Assembly: GCA_033961575.1 (NCBI GenBank)
Contig: CM066728.1
Location: 99,648,852-99,712,851 of the forward strand
Reading direction: 5' to 3'
DNA length: 64,000 nucleotides
DNA from: Aselliscus stoliczkanus
Taxonomy: Eukaryota > Chordata > Mammalia > Chiroptera > Hipposideridae
Shown in pieces: positions 36,656 to 49,026 of this stretch (the first letter of the stretch is position 1; every line of letters starts with the position of its first letter). The position numbers were made by a program, and so were the translations under genes. The notes under the pieces were generated by a model, which had not been told where the DNA came from, did no database searches, and saw nothing but the letters and a program-made list of their open reading frames with translations.

Positions 36656-38340
36656 ACACTCTATTCTCAATATTCTATAAGTTTTTAATTGTGATTCTTA
36701 ATATTTCCTCAAGTTTCAAAACCTGTCATTTCCATAAATATGTCTTCTCTACAGGGGACTGAATGTGTCTTTTAATGCCCATGTCTATTTGAATTGAATA
36801 ACCCACGTGATACAAGATACATCATTTATTTGATTTTGAACAGAGCCAGTGGTAGAGTAATGACACATGTTTTTGCACTACGGTTAGTTTCTGAAGAAAA
36901 TTTCATACGTAAGAATAGCTGGGTCACTCAAAGCAAAATTTCCTTTAAGGCATAATTGTTGAGAATACTATTGTGGACTGTTGCTCACATCCTGAACATC
37001 ACTATTATTTTACAGTCAGTGTCTACCATGATCATAAATGTAGTACACCAGCCTGCCCATAAAACATCAATGCCAATTCTTTTGGGGCATTTTCTCTCCC
37101 AAAGTTATTCAGGGCCTGCTGGGTGCACTTAGGGGTTAGAGGAGAGAATGACTATAAGGAGGATGATTGCTCATGAATGAAAAAATAAAAAATGAAAATG
37201 AAAAAAGAACAGTAATGGGAGAGAGAAGGGTAGAAGGAAACGGTGTTGAGTTTCATAGTTAGAGAGTTATTACCTGTGCTAGATGACACTGGCACCGAAT
37301 CTTACTCAGGTTTTTACTTTATTCTTTAAATTGAAAGTTTATGAACTTTATAGCGAGTATGCTGCTGCCCGCTAGATGGACATGTAGCAGCTTTAACCCA
37401 CTTGAATAGCTCTGATTTTCTATCAAGGCTACATTCTACGTTCTGCAATGAACTGTTTCTACAGTATGAATTTCATTATGAAATACACTATGAAATTCAC
37501 AGTTTTCCTGCATTATGAAAGACCATTCGTTGTCTAGGGATTTTATGGGCTTGGCGTGTCTCTCTGTTTCATCCTTTTCTAAATGTCGTTGTCATATACC
37601 AATGTATCTGTATTGTAACGGTTGTATCATGGTCAAGTGACACACCTGTGAAATGGTACTGTGTCAGTCAGCCTGCATGGCTCATTCTGTGATGCTCCTC
37701 TAAGTTGAATTATGGGATACACTGAAAATGATGGTGGGACATTAAGACCCCTATTTCTTATTAATGTGACTTTCTGTATCTTTTCAGTTTGATCACCAAT
37801 TGTGCTTAGTGTAAATTTGGATATGACTACAACATATCCATTGTTGACTCTTCTCTGTTTATTCATGACATTTTATTGTATCACATTTCTTATCTAGAGG
37901 AATAGCATTTCCCTTTTCTTTTTCTTATCACTAGAGTTTCCCAATGAAGTAATAGGAAATTTGCCTATTTCAAAGCAAAGCAATTTTGAAAATTGTGCAG
38001 AAATAAATATTTTAAAATAAGAATAAATGAATTGATGTGAGTCAGTGAAAATGAAAATGGGAAACGTTATCTTAATTCTAGAAGTATGGGTAGTAATCAT
38101 AATCTGATAGATATCAGATACCTCATACTACCATGTCATACCAGGCAGGTTTAGCATCACTCATTTTATGAACCAAATATCATAAAGCAGTTCTTGTGTA
38201 TATAAACGTAAGATCTGAATAGAAAACCCTGCCATTCTGACCTTATAATGGCAGATATATGTGAAAGTAGCATATAATGAAACTTTCTTCCACAAAACAG
38301 CAATGCTTCAATTAACCACAGCCCTAAAGGTGGGTTTTTG
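36656..38340. other. Unique DNA; no gene
   Basis: Nothing recognised. Short frames at 37633-37866 and 37894-38100 have no identifiable product. Confidence 0.45.
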
Positions 38341-38450
38341 TTTTTTGTTTTTTTTTAAGGGCAGTGTCACTGGCCCTCATATGTGGGACCCAAACTGGGG
38401 CCGCTGGCTTCCTAAGCCAGCGCTTAACCACCGCACCACTCGGTGGCCCC
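38341..38450 (-). repeat. Short-form bat SINE
   Basis: Minus-strand copy with A tail, 'GAGGGCCAGTGACACTGCCC', a 'CCCAGTTTGGGTCCCACATA' B-box region and the head GGGGCCACCGAGTGGTGCGG. The second G block of the usual GGCCGGCC start has been altered to GGCCACC. I do not see a clear target-site duplication. Confidence 0.85.
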
Positions 38451-40911
38451 GGTTAATTTTAAACAGCCTGTTTGCTTTTGTGTTTCTTACGTGATTTAGC
38501 ATATTCTTACTGGGTAAAGGGCAAAAATTATAATTGATTGTTATATTCTAATTTATTTTTAATTATACTGACCCCATAAATTAAGAAATTCTAGCAGCCT
38601 TAATATGCTCCATTCCTCTCCTTAAAGAATAAAAGACAGTGACATAATTTCTTACACATGATTATTTATTTAGTTGTCTTTATTAAACAATTTGTTGCAA
38701 CTATGGGAAGAAAAGTAGACTCTCGTCTTCTTATCTTGGTGACATTTCATGGACCAATTTTAATTAACATATATTTGATTTGATGTCAAAATGCCCTGGT
38801 TCCTTTAAAATGTCAAATTTTAAAATGCTGACATTTTCTTGAAAAGAGCAAGGACCTGAATGAGTTAATTAGGAAGGAACTGGTCACTCAGAGATTCCAG
38901 TGTGAAATGCAGTTCATTTCTGTGGATAAGAAAATTGACCCTAAAGGTGGCACAGTCTTTTTTCAACCTAATGCTAGAATTACCTTCCACGTGAAACCTG
39001 ATTCCATACTTCTCCCCATCCTGCTAAATAATTGATCATTTTTTTCTATTATGATCCAAACCTATGTTTATAATCATACAACTGTTACAGTCATCTGTAA
39101 AGTTCTTGAGAATGAGAACTTGTTATATTCACCTGTTTACCTTACACTTATACTTGACAGAACTGAGACCAGTTGAAAATGTGTTACCGTAAGTAATTTT
39201 GAAGAAGAATCCTTGTAACTTAAAATTTAAAAATTTGGAGATATTGAAAGTGTGACACAGATTTGCAAAGACCTGGAAAGTAGTCTAACGCATCTTATTT
39301 ATTATAATATGGATGGGATGCAAACAGTTTGAGTGTGACCATTATTTTAGTTAGATAGCAGGGTACATATGTTGACATTTTTAAGTATAAAAGATTGTTT
39401 TCATAATTGTTTTATAAAGTTGTTTTCTCAATTGTTAGAATATAGTATAAAGTAGATTAAAATACTTGGTTTAGAATTTTTTCTAGTGAATTTATATAAA
39501 TTTAGTTATACAAAGTGAATAAGAAGTGATATTTCCTGTTTCCTCAACCCCATCTTTATTTTTCATGTTTTTGGGAAATCAAAACATGGGTAGCAATTAT
39601 GACTGTTAGAGAGTTTGTGAAATTAATGTGTTATAGCTAACTCCCAAATAGAAAAGAGGTAGGTCAAATTAAATCAACTTTATTTTGTCCTTTTAATATG
39701 ATGGGAATTTAATAATGTATAGAAATGTGTACTGTACACTCCACTTAAATGTGGATTTAATATCGTCACCTTAATTTCCAGATGAGTTGAAAAGCAGTAG
39801 AGAGAAAGAAAAAGAGATGGATGAGAAAGACGTTTGTTTGGAAAGCCATGATCTCTAATGACCAATGTATGCAATAAGTAAAATAATCAAAATCTTATGA
39901 CTATTAACACCTTGTTAAATTTATGATGTAGACATCAAATGGTTTGACATACACTGAAGAAGAATTTGTAAGTGATGTGGCAACTGATGGATTATACTCT
40001 CAGAGTTTTGTTGTCATGGTTTAGAGGTCTACCCCGTACCTTAATTCCAACCAGAGGTTGATGGGAGGCAAAACTGGCAAGCAGTACATCTGACAATAAA
40101 TTTGAAATAGTTCCAGGATTACAGTATGATCATTAAAATAGTGCTTGTGATCTTACTGTGAATTTTAATTTAAATGTAATCAGAGATGTGTAAAGCTTTG
40201 ATTTGCAAAGCTGCTGCCATGCAAAACCTATCTGATTTCTAGTCTTCACATTTTTCAAACCAGCTGGGTATCACTGAAATTATTTTGTGACCCTGCTGGG
40301 CCATAATGAAATGATTTTTCACCTGGTTTGAAACTCATGCAGATCCAAATGAAATTGAAACTGAAGTGAAATATACAAGGTGTCTATCACAGAAGCCAGT
40401 GCCTATATACATATATATTTTTTTTTCCCTTCAAAGAGATTGTTAACTGGAACAACAGGCTTCACACTTGTATAATCTCAGCAGACCCACAGCAGTAGTT
40501 ATTCTCACAGACTCTTTGAGCATAATTGGGCAGCATGATAAAAGCAAAGGGCTGCTATTAATTGTATTGAAAATGATGGGATGTTGACTATTAGATTTTA
40601 GGTTACAATTAGTCTTGATGGTGGATATATGTGAAGTTATCATGAAGCATGTTCTCAGATTCAATTTTTTTTAATTTCCTATTGTATTAGATGATTTTTT
40701 TTTTCAGGTGACCGATTAAGATCCCTGCAATAATGAATTAAAGTTACCAGAGATTTTATGTTTTACATTAGATGTGAAACAAACATGACCTCAGAGACTG
40801 TGTGCTTTTATATTTTTAAAAAATATAAATAGCAGAAATTAGGAGATTTCTCCGGGCATGTTAATCACTGAGAAAATTATTTTGGATAAATGAACCAGAT
40901 CTTTCCATACC
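38451..40911. other. Unique DNA; no gene; possible conserved non-coding stretches
   Basis: No exon or named repeat recognised. The parts at about 38690-38980 and 40260-40660 are non-repetitive, AT-rich and motif-dense in the way many conserved enhancers are (for example 'AATTGGGCAGCATGATAAAA', 'GCTGCTATTAATTGTATTG'). Only an alignment could confirm that. Confidence 0.35.
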
Positions 40912-40916
40912 CAAAA

Positions 40917-40951
<35 letters not shown>

Positions 40952-40952
40952 G
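40912..40952. repeat. (AAAT)n microsatellite
   Basis: About ten AAAT units without an adjacent SINE body, so it appears to be an independent tetranucleotide run. Confidence 0.9.
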
Positions 40953-41389
40953 TAAAACCAGTTTAAACAAAGATAGTATTACTTTAATTTATTAAGATAT
41001 TTATTTTCTGCATATAATTTCCTTTCCAATTTTTAAACTAAATGGTGCAATTTACTCACCTTAACATCTTTTCTTCTCCATCATGATAGCTGAATAAAAA
41101 TATACGGAGTGTTATCTAATAATTAAAGTGTGGCTGACATGTCCATCCCTGTCTCTTTGGATGAGAGTGCTCCTGGTTTCAACATGTGAGGTCCTTATGA
41201 CTTTACCCTATCAGGAGAAAACACCTAGTTTAATATTAACTTGGAATAGCCTTCCTTCCAGCAATGGTGCTGGTTTTGTACAGGTATATCAACGTTCTTT
41301 TCTCATCCTTTTTTATGATAAATGCAATCAGTTCTGCTATAACATTGGTTTTGAAAAATATTTTTTTTTCCCTAAACAACTGAAGTATC
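40953..41389. other. Unique DNA; no gene
   Basis: Short frames only; none recognisable. Confidence 0.45.
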
Positions 41390-41403
41390 AAAGAACAATT
41401 TGA

Positions 41404-41501
41404 GGGCCGGCCGAGTGGCGCGGTGGTTAAGCGCTGGCTTGGGAAGCCAGTGGCCCTGGTTCGGGTCCCACATGTGAGGGCCAGTGACACTGCCCTCAAA
41501 A

Positions 41502-41544
<43 letters not shown>

Positions 41545-41592
41545 AACAGAGCACTTGCCTGTCATCAGGCAGGTGAACCTTTTAAAAAAGAA
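41404..41592 (+). repeat. Bat SINE with 3' extension inside its target-site duplication
   Basis: A near-consensus short-form SINE (GGGCCGGCCGAGTGGCGCGG, B box GGTTCGGGTCC, 'GAGGGCCAGTGACACTGCCC') is followed by about eleven AAAT units. About 40 bases of unrelated sequence come next (ACAGAGCACTTGCCTGTCAT through GGTGAACCTTTT), then AAAAAAGAA. A perfect 14-bp duplication (AAAGAACAATTTGA) flanks the whole unit at 41390-41403 and 41593-41606, so the extra sequence was part of the inserted RNA. The TTTT at its end is a Pol III terminator-like run. The ORFs at 41236-41736 and 41372-41554 are translations of this SINE and its AAAT run, not genes. Confidence 0.85.
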
Positions 41593-41606
41593 AAAGAACA
41601 ATTTGA

Positions 41607-42132
41607 ACAAACATAAATTTCGCATGCTCACATGTGATTTCACCTTTGAGAAACACTTAGTGAACGTAGAACTGTGCCAAGCTGAACCAAGGCCTCTAGA
41701 AATACACAGAAAACAAATGCGCACCCAGAAACACACCTGTAAGGAAGAGATGCACTCCCTAACACCTGGTGGGATTGCGTGTCTGATACGGAATGTCCAC
41801 GGCCTTGCAACAACTTAGAAGCCCCGCCTCCCCTGGCAGCCATCTGGGCCTGCCACTCTCCCCTCTATGTTTCCCTTTCCTCTCTGCCTCCTATGCATTG
41901 CTCCCCTCTGTTCTGGTTTTCTTTCTCTGTACTCTTATTCTGGCACTCATTGTCTATATATCTCCTGTTCTCTTCCGCTTGCACACAGAGAGTATAGTGG
42001 TACATACCTATCCACAAGCAAACTGAAATTCTTTCCAAGGTAAAGTGTCATATTTATTTGTAGCCTTTATTTCTTAACCATGTAGTGTACATAAAATTGT
42101 GTTACTTTTTTGTTTTTTAGTAGGTGGCTATT

Positions 42133-42164
<32 letters not shown>

Positions 42165-45100
42165 GCTACTGAGGCACTGAAGTCAATTTTGAGCATTGTA
42201 CATCTAACCCCATTATCCATAAGCTTTGTGGCTTTTGTTACATGTTTTTTTTGCACAATGCTTTGGTTTTAGATGTCACTATAGAGCAGAAATGACTATA
42301 TTACCCTTTGCAGACAATCTGATGTCTGCCAAAAACCAGTGAAAACTTTACCCAGGAGAGAGACACTTTTATTACCCTGGTCAGGAAACAAATCTGTCCT
42401 CTGACCTAGAGGGCAACATTTATCTCCTAAGACTGTGTTTTACGCAAACATCCTTGAAGGACTCTTCCAGAACAACGGCTGTCAAGCCTCTGAACAAGAG
42501 GCACAAACAGGGCTATAGACACCCACAGAGAATTTTTTCCCAATCATTTTCTTCCCAGAGGCGAATATTAGATTTCTTTTTTCACCATGCTTCCCCTAGT
42601 AGACAGGTCCAGTGGAGTGTTCCCCAGTTGCTCCAAGGATACACTTATCATGGTAAACCATCCCTACACTGGGTTAAGCCCTTAGCTGCTAACTCAGAAG
42701 ATCAATCTTGGTAGTGTCACAGAGTTTATTAGACTTGGGATTCTAGTTGCTAACAAGCCTCCCAGGATACCTCTCTTGAGAATGCCAGTTTAATGATCTA
42801 CCAGAACTATAACGCTCATAAATACTAGACAGTGGTGCCAGCTCAAAAAAGCGTGTATTTCCATGCAGTCCTAATATATGTGTCATCTAAATTGATGCAT
42901 ATTTTAGATTTAGTAGGGCTTCAGATTACTAGGGTCTCATTTTATTGTTTTTATTGGCCAGATTTCCAATGTCTTCATAGCTTGAGCTTAACAAATTACA
43001 TAAACATCAGATGCACAGAGCAAAATTCTGTTCTTGGAGGGATTTGTGTTGGTACTGCCAAAATTGGCCTCTGTAAATTTCCTGTCTTTTTGTAATAACT
43101 AATAGCCACTTTTTACATTTAACATAGTGTCCTCTTTACACGTGTATATGCATTCAGTATAGAGAAGTCCAACTGTTTTTTGGTTTGTTTGCTTCTTTGT
43201 TTAAGATGTAACTGCTGGGACTATTATGTGTTAGTATTTTAGTTTAACAGTTTAAAGTTATATAATTTCTCATATTTCAATATCTTGAGAGAATTTCAAT
43301 ATATCTCCCAACCTACTGCCTAAAGTCAGTGGTAAATATTTACATTTTTAATATGTGAATTTGACATGGGTTTTGTATCTGTGGATTTATAAATTTGCTT
43401 ATTTTCCTGTCAAAGGGTATAATTTTTTATGTAAATATATGTATTTAAATTTACCTTCCTACATATATCCTAGAAATCTTTCTAAGTGTGCAATTTAGCT
43501 TTTACATTGATTATGTTTTATTTGATATAAAATATATTTTCAATATTAAGTTGTCAAATCTATAGTTTATTTTCATTCTTAATTTATGCTACCTTATGTG
43601 TAGAAACTACTTTCTACACAGGAATCATATAACATTATGTATATACTTATTTTAAAGTTTATCATTTAATTTCAATAATTTATTTTGTAATGTGAGTAAA
43701 ACAAAGTGAGAAAATCATCTGATCTTTCCAAAAATATTTTAACTTAGGCCCTACCATTATTAACTCATTGCTTTTTTCACATTACCTTAACAGCCTAGTA
43801 GCAAACCAACTAAACAAACAAATAAATAAAACAAAACAAAAAGAAAAACCTCCATACTACTTGATGATCACAATATAATCATATGCATTAAATAATTGGA
43901 TTTAAAAAAGAACTGGCTTTTATCTCACATTTTATAACACTTACAAAACTATAATTTGGCTTGCAGTATTTTGTTACACTAGCCTTCAATGAATTCTAAG
44001 TGATTAATTCGATATCCAGAAGCAGTAAGAAGGTAACATTATAAAATAGAAATCAAAATGGGAAAAGTGTAAGGAGGATAAAAAAAGAATGTGACTGTGA
44101 ATTTGTGTAAAGTGCTTCCGTTGCCTTTTTTTCATTTACTTATTTTTCGTTTCTAGCCCATTAAATTCTGAAGGGTATTGAGGTTGCTATTGTCATTCAT
44201 AATGGTAATTTAATTTTTAAATAGTCCCCAATGTATTTCTTTTCTTGACAAAGTTTTCCTTTCCTGTAGTCCTTTGGCTATCATTGCGCAAAGCGAGCTT
44301 TAGACAGATATCACCATTTAAAGAAGAATGTATGATTCAGAGATCTTTCCCATGAGGAAGGAAGGGGAGATGAAACGTGTTTCTGGTGGAGTTGGTGAGG
44401 GAGAGAAAGTTGGGAAAACAAGACAAATGTCCTTTTTTTTTTTTTTTAAGAAAAATCCAATAATTCCACCTATTGAGTATTCAGTTTGGTTTAGCAGAAA
44501 AATATGGGGAAGTACAAACACACCTACCAAATTTGGGTGGGAAGGTGGTGAAAGCAGAGGAATTGTGTTCTATGTCCTATTTTGAGGAGAATGTCTGATA
44601 GAGTATCTTAAATCAATATGCATGCAGTAGCTTCAAGATACAACATGTCCCAATGTCCCTTGCTTTCTTTTGTCCTGCACAAAGTATAGATATGATCCAG
44701 AAGTTCTCACATGATGCACTTGATGGGAAAGGAGGAGGAAATCTGAAGTCATCTGAGAATGAAGAATCTAGGTGTTTACCTTGTGATTGCTTCAGTTCCA
44801 AAATGAGGTGATTTCATAGATGTGTAGTGGACAGATCAAAGTTGGAAACAAAATGGGGGATGTGCCTTAATCTCAGAGGGCTCACCCATGTTGTCCATGA
44901 GCACTTAATAAGTTCAGGGAAAAGAACCCACAGTGTGGGGGCTTGCGCCAAAAGGGTCCATTGCTAGTAGCCCTAGAGAGGCCTTTAGTAGCAGATGCAG
45001 TGAGGATGTAAGTCAATGTTCAGGTACCACCAAGAAGAGTTACATTTCAACATGTCAATAGGATCAAACAAAGACGGGGATGCACCATTCAGTATCATTG

Positions 45101-46369
45101 TGAGATGCTCTGGAAAAAATCGAATTCTCTGTTAAGCATCCCCATCTAGCATTTTATTCTCTCCTTTTAAACTTTTCCTTTATCTAATTTTCAGAGAGCC
45201 CTGATCCATTAGCTTCATGGAGTGAGGCTTTCCCTACTTATCACCATTCCAACCATAAAGGTTAATTCCCATCGGATGTGCAAGGGTGGAGGTTTAGTAT
45301 GAAAAACTAATAGATAATGAATTTTCTATCAGAATTGCATTGATCAGCGACTAAAGTTGGCTGTGTAAGATCTCCTGGTCACTGGATATTCAATTGCAAT
45401 GTCGAGGGTATTGGTCATTGAGGATATTTACTTGATGACTCTTGATGCTGAGTCTATTTTCATTCAGCAGTTTGACCCTTGAAATGGAATATGATTTATA
45501 GCCATTTATAGAATTCTAGTCACTTCATTTATTTCTCTGTAGTTTCAGTCGTCTCTTAACCTCCTCTTTTCTCTTCTTAAAGGTATACAATTGTTTAGAG
45601 ATAGAAAATCACACCCTTATTTCATGCATCTTTCTGTGTAGTGTTTGGCAAGAATCTTCTTAAAATAATGCTAAAAGTACATTTTTAAATTTTCATAGAA
45701 TACTGAGATCATATGTGTTTTCTCTGAGATTTAAGACATTACTCCATTTACTTTTGGTGTCTTGCATTGCATGAAAAATATGAACCAAATTTAATTACAG
45801 AATGTGTTGTGTATTTATATATGTAATCTATTAAAGCTTTAGAAATATAAATAATTGTTCTATAATAAAATTCCTATAGATGTATTCTTCCTTTGCACTC
45901 ATGCTGAACCCATTTGAAGTCAATCATTAGAGGATTTGTGTATTTCTTTATCTAGAACTGTTTTTATATCTTTTTTTGTTGTTGTTTTTTTCATGGTACC
46001 CTCCATTTTGTTTTCTTATCAATATCCTTCCAGAAGGCATTCTGGAATGTAAATCAGCCACAGATTAGGCCTATTTGTCTTCTATGGATATTACCTTTGT
46101 GAAAATATACTTCAGGGCTTTCAAATCTTATGCTCTGTTCTCTCAGACACCTCAGCTTGATTCTGTGGCTCATAACATTAAATGTTAGCAGTGTTTTATT
46201 TTGCTATTTTTGTCCTTATAAGTGAATATAGCAAAATATCAAAATATAAGCTACTATAAAACATCAATTATGTTTCCATATATTAGCAAGGAACAAGTTG
46301 TAAATCAAATTAATAAGCAGTGTTGCATGCAATAGCACCAACAATATCAATATTTAAAATAATTTAAAA
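41607..46369. other. Unique DNA; no gene
   Basis: Contains a (GTT)n run at 42134-42166 and an A-rich tract near 43801-43850. A more GC-rich patch (about 41660-42020) and a stretch at about 44330-45480 look like old unclassified sequence. The several overlapping short frames at 41555-42026 and 42454-42714 give no recognisable protein. Confidence 0.4.
42134..42166. repeat. (GTT)n microsatellite
   Basis: About ten GTT units. Confidence 0.9.
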
Positions 46370-46540
46370 TTTTTTTTATTAGTAGTATTAGATGTACAAA
46401 ACAATGCAATAGTTATACTTTTCACCCCTCACAAAGTGACCACCCCTCCCCCAATATCATACATATCTACCACAATTCCATAGACTCAATTCTCCACACT
46501 GTACTCCACATCCAATGACCACATACATATCAAATCTTAG
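46370..46540 (-). repeat. L1 3'-UTR insertion, 5'-truncated
   Basis: After a T run the text 'CAATAGTTATACTTTTCACC', 'CCTCACAAAGTGACCACCCC' and 'CTACCACAATTCCATAGACT' resembles the reverse strand of an L1 3' UTR. Similar flanks (TAAAATAATTTAAAA before, TAAAATAATTTTAA after) look like a target-site duplication, which fits a short 5'-truncated insertion into the older L1M beside it. Confidence 0.5.
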
Positions 46541-46574
46541 TAAAATAATTTTAATAAAAGATGTGCAGAACCAC

Positions 46575-47190
46575 TAGATGGAAGATTTCAAATTTTACTA
46601 AATAAAAGAGGACATAAATAGAGTGACACACCATTTATATACATAGGAAATCTCAGTTTTGGTAAGTTTTCTATTTTTCCCAAATTGATCTATAAATCCA
46701 ATGCAGAACCTGCTAAACCTAAATATATCTGTAGTCTTTGATGCAACAATTATATCCCTGGGCATTCTCAAGAGGAACTAGTGCATGTCCACCGAAATCC
46801 CAAGTATGTTCAAGGGATGTTTTTCAAAATGGCCAAAATTTGAACTAACCCAAATGTCCATGGTAGAGAGAATGGGGAAAATCATTTCTACAATATTGAT
46901 GAATCTCCCCTACATGATGCTAAATAAACAGAAAAGAAGCAGAAGCAGTATGATTTCATTTTTATAAAATTCAAAACAATAAAAATCAACCCAAGATGAT
47001 AGAAGGCAGAAAGGTGGCTAAACTTATGTTGAGGTAGGGAGCAATAATACTAAATGACAGGAGGACAAAGAAACTTCCTCAAATTGAGGACATTTTCTAT
47101 ATATTCATCCAGTATTGGTTACATGAGGATATGCAAATGTGAAAAATTATCAGTGTATGAATGTAAGAGTTTTATAATTTAAGAACATAA
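46575..47190 (+). repeat. L1M-type LINE fragment (ORF2 end and 3' part)
   Basis: 'GATCTATAAATCCAATGCAG', 'AACCCAAATGTCCATGGTAG', 'GAAGCAGTATGATTTCATTT', 'GATAGAAGGCAGAAAGGTGG' and 'GTTACATGAGGATATGCAAA' appear in the order found at the 3' end of old mammalian L1s. Reading frames are broken; the 60-codon frame at 46785-46967 is a remnant of ORF2-side sequence. It is an inactive fossil. Confidence 0.65.
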
Positions 47191-47683
47191 AACAAAATCA
47201 CTCATCAGACTCTTTTACATGCTACTGTGTAAGGTGAATCAGAAAGAGGAATTTTCAAAATGCCCCATTTCCCAGGTATATTAGCTAATGAATCATAGAA
47301 ACTGGATTTCAGAATAATACAATAAGACACACACAAGTAATTGAGCTGGAAAAAAGTATGTAGAGGATAGTGAATTGATTCTGATTTCTAATTTAGGAAG
47401 AGATTAATGAATAATAACTAGGATCAGGAGGCAGTTGAAATCATCTTATTCAACTAGGACCTTTGACAGTGATACAAAGTATGGAAAATTTTTCATTAGG
47501 CAAGTTTTAGGAGAATTGATATAAGACTATATTTCAATTTAAGATCAGAAAAATGTGACAACGGAACTATTCAACTGTACATATAGTCTTTTATTTGTCC
47601 TCCATCTATTGGGTCTTCGGAAAGGTCATGACGAATATTGTCTATGGTTATCAAAGGTCATTTATTTATATAAAGAACAAAGA

Positions 47684-48850
47684 TCAATCAGTGATAGATT
47701 GCCCATTTTGTTCGATAACCTTTTGCCATCTTTCAGTGAGTTTCATAATTCCTCTTTCACAGAAGGGCCTGTCTATATTTGTGAAAAACTGAACAAGGTG
47801 CTGATTTACAGCCTCATCTGAATTGAAAGTTATACCACACAAGGAGTTTTTAAGAGAGTGACACAAGTGGAAGTCTGATGGCACAAGGTCAGGCGAGTAT
47901 GGTGGATGTGGCAACACATCCCATCCAAGCTCCAATAATTTTTGACGGGTGATCAGACTTGTGTGTGGCCTCTTGTTGTCGCGATGGAGCACAGTTCCGT
48001 TACAATTAATCTCTGGACATTTCTGGATCATGGATTCGTTCAAACTGTCCAGTGGCCAATAGTACACATTCACATTCAAATTGATTGTTTGGTTCCATGG
48101 TAGGAGCTCAGAAAACACGATACTTTTAAAATCCCACCACACTGATAGCATAACCTTCTTCTGATGAATGTTTGCTTTTGATGTCATTTGAGGAGAATCA
48201 TCGCGTTGGGACCAAGACCCTTTGCACACCATATTGTTGTAAACAATCCACTTCTCATCACCAGTTATCAATCGCTTCAAAAAAGAATCGTTTTCATCCT
48301 TTTTTTTTTTTTTTTTTTTTTTGAGGGCAGGATCACTGGCCCTCATATGTGGGACTGAACGGGGGCTGCTGGCTTCCCAAGCCAGCGCTTAACCACCGTG
48401 CCACTCAGCCAGCCCCCGTTTTCCTCACGTTTAATGAGCATACAGCAGATGTTTATACACGCCATCAAATGAACTTCTTTGAGTTCATGTGAAGTGCAAA
48501 TATCGAGCTTGCTTACATATCTCAGCTTCTTCAGGTGGTTGTGAATGCTTGAATGATGGATGTTCAATGTTTCTGCAATCTCTCATGTCGTGCAATGTGG
48601 GTTTGACTCTATCAGTACCTTTATTTTGTCGTCATCAACCTCGGCGAGACTCCCTGACTGAGGAGTATCGTTGAGATCAAAATCACCAGCAGGGAATTTT
48701 GTGAACCATCATTGGCACTGACGTTCTTGTGGAACATTGTCACCGTAAACTTTATGCAACTTTTCACAAGCTTGACGCACGTTCTTCCTTTTATGGAAAT
48801 AAAACAGTAAAATATGGTAAAAAGGCAGTTTGGTCTTCCATCTTCATCTT
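47684..48850 (-). pseudogene. Mariner transposase pseudogene (D,D34D)
   Basis: This would encode the cut-and-paste transposase (about 345 residues), which binds the TIRs and cuts at TA sites. The N-terminal part runs from HILLFYFHKRKN through a helix-turn-helix region (around 'EIAETLNIHHSSIHNHLKKL') near 48520-48590. The catalytic core starts at LITGDEKW (first Asp), continues to HRDNKRPH (second Asp) and ends in PYSPDLVPSDFHL (third Asp, 34 residues after the second); WQKVIEQNG lies near the C terminus. In-frame stops occur at 48709-48711 and 48583-48585, the start region is frame-shifted, and a SINE sits in the middle (48299-48416). The reading frame is the same on both sides once the SINE and its duplication are taken out. 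It cannot make a functional enzyme. Confidence 0.9.
48299..48416 (-). repeat. Short-form bat SINE inside mariner transposase
   Basis: The A tail (about 24 T on the plus strand), 'GAGGGCCAGTGATCCTGCCC', a tRNA-like head ending GGGGGCTGGCTGAGTGG and a 10-bp duplication with one mismatch (CGTTTTCATC at 48289-48298 and CGTTTTCCTC at 48417-48426) show a normal L1-type insertion. The long pure A tail suggests a fairly young copy. It lies between codons for KREEN and the LITGDEKW motif of the transposase. Confidence 0.9.
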
Positions 48851-49026
48851 GTTGTAAAATCTCCAAAACTCAACCAAATCACTCAATATTTTTTAGAATC
48901 AAGCTAGAACTGTCAGCTGTCAAATGATACAGCAATAACATAGAGGCGAATGACTCTAGTACTTCCAAAAATGAACTGATGCCATCTGTTGTAAACATGC
49001 ATGATGACATTTGCAAAGACACAATA

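Larger units (their letters stand above)
47609..49024 (-). mobile_element. Full-length mariner DNA transposon, split by a SINE
   Basis: Both ends are visible. The left end reads TTGGGTCTTCGGAAAGGTCA and the right end, on the minus strand, reads TTGTGTCTTTGCAAATGTCA; 21 of the first 28 positions agree. Each end abuts TA (47607-47608 and 49025-49026), the mariner target duplication. Removing the SINE and one copy of its duplication leaves 1288 bp, the normal mariner size. It carries one transposase gene on the minus strand. Right-hand flank is reached at about 49025, so the element is complete in extent but dead in coding capacity. Confidence 0.9.

Noticed and set aside
40912..40952. Tail of an unrecognised SINE
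   Set aside because: No SINE body precedes the AAAT run on either strand, so I treat it as a plain microsatellite.
41404..41480. Functional tRNA gene at the SINE head
   Set aside because: It has A- and B-box-like text but lacks a full cloverleaf with proper acceptor pairing and is flanked by the SINE body and target-site duplication. It is a SINE head.
41236..41736. 166-codon minus-strand frame with repeated LFIYLFIY residues as a membrane protein
   Set aside because: The hydrophobic run is the translation of the (AAAT)n SINE tail, and the rest is SINE sequence.
47684..48346. Intact host gene derived from a mariner transposase (SETMAR-like)
   Set aside because: In-frame stops lie upstream, the N-terminal start is frame-shifted, a SINE interrupts the frame, and there is no fused host exon. 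It is a pseudogene.
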